64,000 nucleotides of DNA from Volvox africanus. Taxonomy: Eukaryota; Chlorophyta; Chlorophyceae; Chlamydomonadales; Volvocaceae. Below, piece after piece: positions 58,201 through 64,000 of the stretch; position 1 is the first letter of the stretch, and each line of letters begins with the position of its first letter. The DNA lies in assembly GCA_030268105.1 (NCBI GenBank), contig BSDZ01000089.1, forward strand, positions 2,418,001 through 2,482,000. The letters run 5' to 3'. A model generated the notes under the pieces. That model ran no database searches and was not told where the DNA came from. It saw only the letters and a program-made list of their open reading frames with translations. A program made the translations under genes and the position numbers.

Positions 58201-61200
58201 TTCTCATCGGTCACTTACACACACACACACACACACCTCACTTTCTGTGCATAACTTGGCTTTTCCGCAGCTCTGCGCATGGCGTACCCGGGGTCGCCAG
58301 CCATGGCCTCAGCTTCCGCCAGCACCCCAGCTTCGCCGGCGCTGCTGCCGTCTGCAAACCTTGGCTACCGAGTGGTGAAGACCGCCACGGCACTCAGCCA
58401 GGCCAGAGGCTCAGCCAGCAGCGCAACACTGGATTCAAGGTCTATGGAGGAGGCTGAGGGCATTGGCAAAGTCGCTGTGGCTCGTGGTGGACCGGGCGGG
58501 TGCGGTTTGTCGAGCTTCCATCCAACTTGGATGGCTCGTACCAGCGGCGTGGGCCCCGTCCTGGTCACCCGGCACTCCGTTACAGGGCCCACGGTCCCCC
58601 CGAACTCGGCGGAGTGGTCCACTGCAGCCAGTGGTCTCCAGCACAGCATAAGGCCTGGCTCCGCAACTTCCACGCGGTTCTTGCACCCCGTCGGTTCGTC
58701 AGTCCTGATGGCGGTTCCGGCCGCTGGAGTTACGACATCTTCCAGCTCCCTGGCAGTTGGCATGCATTCGCCGGTGGTGCCGTCGGCGGCTGTGACGGCG
58801 GTTACGGCTGCGGGGGCCGCTGGAGGGATCCTGACGCCTGGAGGATTCACAGGGCCGGGTGCTTCCAACAGCATCGCGGCACTGGCCAGCCCTGTGATGC
58901 GCACCGAGGAGGGTCTATTGGCGCAGGTTCCCCGAACCGCAAGGTTTCAGAGCCTTTCCGGCGATGAGGCGCTTTTGCTGCCGTCTGTCTGGCCGGATGG
59001 GGTGGTGCCGCCCAACCAAGGCACCGTGAGCCTCACAGGTGGCTGGCGAAGGCGCAAGTCGAACAGAAGTGCAGGGGGGACTCTAATTGGCCGGTTATTA
59101 CTTGATTGCGTGGTGGACTCGGGATGATGCGCTCACGCAGCTTTCCTCGTGATCCGTTATTGCGCTCACGCAGCTTTCCTCGTGATCCGTTATAATAGTG
59201 GCTTTCTAGCATACGATCTGAATTCAGACATTCGTCCCGTCCCGTCCCGTCCCGTCCGGTCCCTTCCTGCCCTCGCTTGTCTACTGAGCTGTTCCCTGTT
59301 CCATGTTCACCAAGTGAACGTCCAGCTAGGGACGGAAGAAGCTGCCAAGAAGCTGCAAAGTACCACATCATCCCGCTGCCGCTCTGCCCCTTCCCCTGCA
59401 ACGCAAAACCGCAGGCTCTTTGCAGCCCTTTGTCCCCAGTCCATCGGTCGCCGGCGCTTCTGCCTGCCCGAGCCATGCCACCTTAGGGGGGCAGCAGCAG
59501 TTGCAGCAGTACCACCACCATCAGCAACAGCAATATCCGAGTCCACATTCACACAAGTTGGCGCTGCTGGCAGCGTATCACAGTAACCCCAAGGTCCTGG
59601 CCCTCAGGGAGATGCTGGGGCGGGAGGCGGGGATGACGTCAGTGGCCAATCACGCCGCCAAGCAAGCCAAGGATCTGGCGGAGGTGCGTATGCTGGGGTA
59701 GGATGTGCGCCTACAACAGCGGCAGGCCGCCGGGATGTCGGGGGCTGTTCTTGACTGGGTCGGTTAAGGCTCGCTCGGGTTAAGACGGGCTCCAGGCCCC
59801 ACATGACAACCTCCAGCTTGTTCGCGTAAGCACACACCTCCTTCCCACGTCTGTACTCCATCCCCAAATTTATAGCGTCAGGTTCATACATGAGCACCGC
59901 CGTCAACAGCCGTGCTTTGGGTTTAGGTTTTGGGTTATGGGTTTTTTAGGTTAGGGTTTAGGGTGAGGGTTTTAGGGTTTATATCGACATTTCCCGACGT
60001 CTGAATCCCAAAGTCGTTAACCCCACCTCGGCTTTGGCGCTCTGACACCAGTGGCCATCCTCTTCAAAATCACGAATCACCACATTTGGCCCTAACCTGT
60101 GCTCTAACCTGAGCTCATCAGGACGATGAACACCTGGAGAGCACCAAGACAAGGCTGACAGGATCTGCGAGCAACATGGCGCTGGCCGACTTGTTCGATA
60201 AGACGTTCAGACGGCAACATTCTGGTGGCGGCCGACTCGCCATGGCTGGCGGTTACACGCACCGCCGGCCCCCATCCGCCATTTCTCCCCCCAACCAAGG
60301 TTGGTGTCCACTCACCACGGTACCAATTTAAGACAGCTCGGCAGTTTTACGTACTTCGTCCTGTCAGCGGATATCCTGTCTGCCATGGCCAAGGTCTCCT
60401 GGCCGGGATGTTGTGCCTTATTTGGAGTTTAACGATGGAGAAATGATAGCAGTGAAATACGTACGCAGCAATCGTATAGGGGGTTGTCATCTGAGCCACC
60501 GCCCAGGTGCGCACTGTCAGGCTGCACACGGCACATTACATGTCTGATCTCCTCCGCAAACATCTGCCCTGTGCTGTTGTTGTGATCTACCGTATCCTCG
60601 GCCCTGCTGCTGAACATACAGATTCGGGCGACATGGCCAAACGCAGTAGCGGGGGTCTACGTATTAACATCAGCACTCGCCCACGACAGTGCCTGCCGTA
60701 CCTTGCAGCGCTTCGTCCCGACGCTGTCCCGGAGCGTCCTGAGTCAGAAGCCGACGCCGCCAGCTCGCCGAAATCGCCCCCTACGTCATCCCGACCCTCA
60801 GCGGGAGTGACCCGGGCGCCCGACCAACACGTTTTCCGGTCCCCCCACCCCGCCCCCGACTTTGGGCAGCAGAGGCGTCCTAGCCGACTGAGCCATGAGT
60901 CCATGAAGCCCGTAATCCCGGTGCCGGAGATCGAGCTGATGACCGGAACTGCGAGTACGAACGTACTGTACGGCACCCATGAGGCCATGGACAGTAACGC
61001 CGGCGGCGCTGGCAGCGGCGACTCCATCTGCGAGGGCGCGGGCGGCCACGCCAGCATCTTCGGAGCGTTATCCCTGCCCCGACTGGTAACGGCGATCCGC
61101 GACAGTAGGGATAGGAACGGTGCGAGCGCTGCTGACGTTGCATCGGGAGGCCCATTGCCGCGTTTTCGCCGCCTGGTCCGGAGGACGAAGAGCAGGAGCG

Positions 61201-63220
61201 AGCTGATTAAGAGGTGGGGTGCAGGGAGGAGTCAACGGACGAACTCTGATGAGCCGTATTGCTTACATCGGTTGATGTTATTGCCGGATCTATACGAGGA
61301 GTGAGCGGATGGGGTTAGGGTGCTTCATGTAAATTTCCAGCAGTTTTTCTGCATCTCAAAAATGGTGGTCTCAGGGCGTGTGTTTGCATGGGATTGCGAG
61401 CAGGGGGGTCGCTCATTCGGATTGTTAATTAGTTTGTGCAGTCAAGTCGATAGCGTGCACCTGTGCCCCTTCGCTAATCTGCGTGTAAGTGGATACCCCG
61501 CCTCCCATGTCCCCCCTCCCACAGCCTATCTTTCCGTCAGGGCAACTCGCATCGCCAGGGGCTGCTGCTTGCTGCCCTCAAGGGTCCCAAGCAGCCGGAT
61601 TCAGAGGACGTTGCATTGCAGCGGCAGGAAAACCATCACACAGCCATCATCCGACATCAAGGGTCGCGTCCTCACACCTTTTTTCCAAGGCCCGCCAAAC
61701 ACGAGGAGGAGGCCCCCGCTATCGGTGCTACTGCCTCCGGGTATCACCCGCTGGTGGTCATCGATATGGGTGTTCACAGCCTGTCAGTGCCGGCGCTGGA
61801 CATGTTGTACAGCAATTTGTACGACGGTGTGCAGGTGAATAGAGTGTGTGTGTAGGGGGGTGTTGTAGCTATGGTTGTGCGGGCCGGTCCTAGAATGTAT
61901 TGTCCACCCTCCCTCTCTTGTGGAGGTGTTCGACTGCGTGGGCGACCCATATGTGTATTCCTGGGTGCTTCAGCCGGGCCTGTGGAATGAAATGGTTCTG
62001 ACTTCCGCTGCCCCATTTCCACCACCGACCCCCTTCCCGGTGTGCATTTTACAAAGCCTCCTCTTGATGCCTCCTCCCCTTCCCCCCCCTCCATGCATCG
62101 CCCCACGTCCTGGTACGCAGGTGATTCAGCTGCTGCCCGCACATCTCAAGCACCGCGCCGCCTACCAGCCGCCCCTCAAGTCACAGGAGCAGCTGGCACC
62201 GGGCTTCTTCGACGCGCCGGGTGCAGCGCAGGCGCTGATGCCCTGCCCCCCGTCCCAGCCGCCATCGTTCCCTAGGCTGTCGCTCATGTTCATTCAGCCA
62301 GCCGGATACTCCGCCGTCGCCAACGCGAACCTGGAGGTAGCGGAGCGGAGTGGAGCGGTGTTTTGTGGTGCCGTACGAGAGGTACTGCAGATGTATGGCG
62401 CATACGAATGCCAGGAGTACGAATGTACGTTTATGGTAGCGTGCAATGGCCCACGGATTGCGGCGGAGGCGGGGCTGGCCCTGCAAGAGTGGCTGCTGCA
62501 GGTAAGGGTCTGCCTAGGATTATTAGAGCAATGGAGTCGTGAACTCCCCACCTTTGCCGCAATCCCCTTGTTCGCCGTTTCTGCACTTCGGGTTACAGGC
62601 TTACGGCATTTTCATTCATGTCAGGGTTTATCTGGTGTCAATATGAACAGATCATGATTTCGATTGATCCCCTTCCTCTCTCCCGCCCCTCAGGCGGACT
62701 GGCCCTCGGATCTCCTCGATGAATTTGAAGCGGGCCGGGTGATTCTGGGACCCAATGGAAGGCCACTACTCAGGTGAGTTCCTGAACGAGCTGTCAGCAT
62801 TCAGGGCAGAAGGCACCTTCTTCGTGCAATCTTTGGCAGCATCGTAGCATAGCTACTACATGCCGTATTCTGTATTGTATTGCGCACTTCACACCTGGGG
62901 AGGGGGAGATCGGACACGGTGTTTCAGATTGAAAGGGTGTGGACGGCGCCATGTTTATCGACTGATTGGGTCTGTGCGTCTGTGTGGTGTGTATTGCCGT
63001 ACTTCCACCTGGCTTGCCTCACCCGGCCCCCGCTCCCGCCCCTGTATCCCTGTCTGTGCCTCACCCTCCCCTTACGTTCAGAGGCTTCCGCGCCAAGGTG
63101 GGCATCTTCACGGGCGTGCCGCTGTCGGTGGTGCCCCATGCCACCACGGGCCGAGCGGACTACTTTGGGGCCATGGTCAACCGGGCGGCGAGGCTCATGG
63201 CGGGGGCCAAGGCGGGCCAG
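45617..63220 (+). CDS. cyclase B: receptor-type LRR/class III nucleotide cyclase, 3' end outside window
   Basis: The modelled exons are 45617-45705, 45804-45898, 46245-46330, 46785-46893, 47911-47963, 48330-48492, 48924-49252, 50056-50506, 50722-50766, 51519-51631, 52242-52692, about 53084-54089 (start unresolved), 54394 to about 57316, 57618 to about 57888, 58271-59038, 59415-59683, 60122-60236, 60622-61213, 61525-61834, 62121-62501, 62694-62773 and 63082-63220. About 2,950 residues are inside the window; the last exons, equivalent to 37603-39537 of cyclase A, are missing. Exons of 53, 113, 451, 381 and 139 bases have the same length and phase in both genes, showing tandem duplication. Architecture and expected activity are as in cyclase A. 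The ATG at 45617 opens a signal peptide that ends in the same phase as exon 1 of cyclase A. Confidence 0.78.
47373..47757 (+). repeat. 23-bp minisatellite, about 16-17 copies, in a cyclase B intron
   Basis: The unit is close to GCCGCTGCCGGACCAGCCCC plus TAA, with GGACC/GGGCC and C/T variants. It fills much of the intron 46894-47910 between the two LRR exons. Confidence 0.92.
50056..50506 (+). other. cyclase B: transmembrane exon
   Basis: IFGGTLAAVGVATAVLTVAC followed by MLYVAPFILGRK is a single hydrophobic helix with basic residues on the cytosolic side. It occupies the same position and exon phases as the helix of cyclase A but has a different sequence. Confidence 0.75.
50722..52692 (+). 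other. cyclase B: C1 cyclase half-domain
   Basis: Exons 50722-50766, 51519-51631 and 52242-52692 encode VTLVATDVEGSTELWEW, ITTEGDAFLVAF and RRMQYTGAVLRLATGIAELG. Both metal aspartates are present and the VNxAxR residues are absent, as in cyclase A. The 451-base exon differs from its cyclase A partner at about six bases. Confidence 0.8.
53572..53609 (+). repeat. GGCCGG hexanucleotide repeat, coding Ala-Gly
   Basis: About six copies of a 6-bp unit inside a linker exon of cyclase B, encoding alternating Ala and Gly. Confidence 0.85.
54234..54282 (+). repeat. CATC/CATG tetranucleotide repeat in a cyclase B intron
   Basis: Tandem CATCCATCCATG units in the intron between exons ending at 54089 and starting at 54394. 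Confidence 0.85.
59129..59193 (+). repeat. 32-bp direct duplication in a cyclase B intron
   Basis: The block starting GCGCTCACGCAGCTTTCCTC and ending GATCCGTTAT occurs twice in tandem in the intron after 59038. A short CCCGT pentanucleotide run follows at about 59,231-59,258. Confidence 0.85.
59917..59981 (+). repeat. short degenerate telomere-like tract in an intron
   Basis: Repeated GGGTTTAGG, GGGTTTTAGGG-like units, close to the TTTAGGG/TTTTAGGG telomere repeats of green algae, lie in the intron 59684-60121 of cyclase B. The tract is about 65 bases and imperfect. Confidence 0.6.
61525..63220 (+). other. cyclase B: C2 cyclase half-domain (C-terminal end missing)
   Basis: Exons 61525-61834, 62121-62501, 62694-62773 and 63082-63220. 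HPLVVIDMGVHSLSVPALD precedes RLSLMFIQPAGYSAVANANL, YECQEYECTFMVACNGP, DWPSDLLDEFEAGRVILGP and GRADYFGAMVNRAARLMAGA. Metal aspartates are replaced (Gln and Glu-Cys) and the Asn/Arg pair is kept. The exon equivalent to VLMDKVAGLD of cyclase A is not found before 64,000. Confidence 0.8.
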
Positions 63221-63240
63221 GTAGGCCGGGGAAGAGAGTC

Positions 63241-63422
63241 GGAGATTGGGGAGGCGGAGATTGGGGAGGCGGCGATGGGGGAGGCGGCGATGGGGGAGGC
63301 GGCGATGGGGGAGGCGGAGATGGGGGAGGCGGAGATGGGGGAGGCGGAGATGGGGGAGGCGGCGATGGGGGAGGCGGAGATGGGGGAGGCGGAGATGGGG
63401 GAGGCGGAGATGGGGGAGGCGG
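63241..63422 (+). repeat. 15-bp G-rich minisatellite next to a splice donor, cyclase B
   Basis: About twelve copies of a unit close to GGCGGAGATGGGGGA start 20 bases after the donor at 63221. It occupies the same intron position as the repeat at 37185-37391 of cyclase A. Confidence 0.9.
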
Positions 63423-64000
63423 GAGCGGATATGATGTTCGTGGGCTTGCCGATAAGCAGACGGGCTAAGCGGGTGGGTATTGAGCATAAGCGGACGGATG
63501 TGGGGAAATTAGGCACGTCTACCGCTTCCATGGGTACGTACGTACGCGTGTCAACACTGCACCGCTGATGGAGGGGACTGGAATTCGCTAGGCGGGAAGT
63601 GCCAACCGAGCAGCCGCAGCCTTCATCTCCTCGTCCTAACACCTGACACACCTACTGGAGGGAGGGGCATGCGTGAGTCACTACTACCCTTCGCGCACTG
63701 ATTTGGCATTCGATTACCTTGGAAAGCGCTATATGAACTGACTTCACGATTCTTAGGTGCACAAACGGCACTTACACATCGCCCCGACGGGTTAAGCTTA
63801 TGTATCCTTACGTACATGTATATCGCTTAGCATGGTCACCGTGTTCAATTGGTTTTTCCCGCGGTCTTAACCCCGCCCCCATGTCGTCCTTCACCTTGGC
63901 ACACACACACACACATAAACACACATGAGCGTGTGAAAAGGAGGAAAGAAGCAATATATTGCAGCGATATAGAGCTGGTCTGAGGACGCGTTCTATACTA
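63423..64000 (+). other. remainder of a cyclase B intron to the window end
   Basis: No exon equivalent to 37603-37711 of cyclase A is recognisable here. An AC dinucleotide run lies at about 63,899-63,914. The gene is expected to continue beyond the window. Confidence 0.5.

Larger units (their letters stand above)
53084..61213 (+). other. cyclase B: long disordered linker
   Basis: The largest exon, 54394 to about 57316, alone encodes over 970 residues of Ser/Gly/Ala-rich sequence. The acceptor of the first linker exon is unresolved: stops occur upstream of 53042 in its frame and no acceptor there keeps phase with 52692. Donors near 57,316 and 57,888 are also tentative. Exons 59415-59683, 60122-60236 and 60622-61213 match the phase series of cyclase A. 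No known domain is recognised. Confidence 0.6.

Noticed and set aside
63160..63651. Minus-strand frames of ISASPI/RLPHLR repeats
   Set aside because: Shadow of the 15-bp intronic minisatellite.
1..64000. CRISPR arrays, bacterial operons, rRNA or tRNA genes
   Set aside because: None recognised; the tandem repeats are contiguous minisatellites without spacers and the genes have eukaryotic introns.

Overview
The window looks like nuclear DNA of a volvocine green alga (Chlamydomonas/Volvox/Gonium relatives). All recognised genes are on the + strand and are broken into many exons with GTGAGT/GTAAGG-type donors and pyrimidine-rich CAG acceptors. Coding exons are GC-rich with Gly/Ala/Ser/Gln low-complexity tracts, candidate poly(A) signals are TGTAA, and the cyclase family is one expanded in these algae. 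This placement is an inference. Gene models were built by eye from exon frames, splice signals and comparison of the two paralogues; splice phases were checked exon by exon.

Layout. 0.6-1.7 kb: last exons of a probable right-handed beta-helix protein. 4.6-6.5 kb: AT-rich candidate exons of an unrecognised, partly hydrophobic protein, either a separate gene or the N-terminal part of the kinase. 6.7-13.2 kb: a serine/threonine kinase of TKL-like character with a long disordered N-terminus and a C-terminal CaaX box. 14-19 kb: mostly non-coding, with two weak candidate exons. 19.1-39.5 kb: cyclase A, a complete receptor-type class III nucleotide cyclase of about 3,400 residues. 39.5-45.6 kb: long spacer. 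45.6 kb to the window end: cyclase B, a tandem paralogue whose last exons lie outside.

The two cyclases share one plan: signal peptide, plant-type LRR N-terminal cap with two LRRs, a Cys-containing ectodomain, one membrane helix, a first cyclase half-domain (C1), a very long disordered linker (about 1,800 residues), a second half-domain (C2) and a C-terminal tail. C1 keeps both metal aspartates but has lost the Asn/Arg pair; C2 has lost the aspartates but keeps the Asn/Arg pair. The polypeptide should therefore form one pseudo-heterodimeric active site, as in animal transmembrane adenylyl cyclases. Exon lengths and phases match between paralogues. Three catalytic exons, with some flanking intron, are nearly identical although linkers and ectodomains have diverged, which points to localised gene conversion.

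Together the window suggests membrane signalling functions (LRR sensing to cyclic nucleotide output, and a lipid-anchored kinase), but no direct link between them is shown. Introns carry several minisatellites, a 212-bp foldback (MITE-like) element and a short telomere-like tract.
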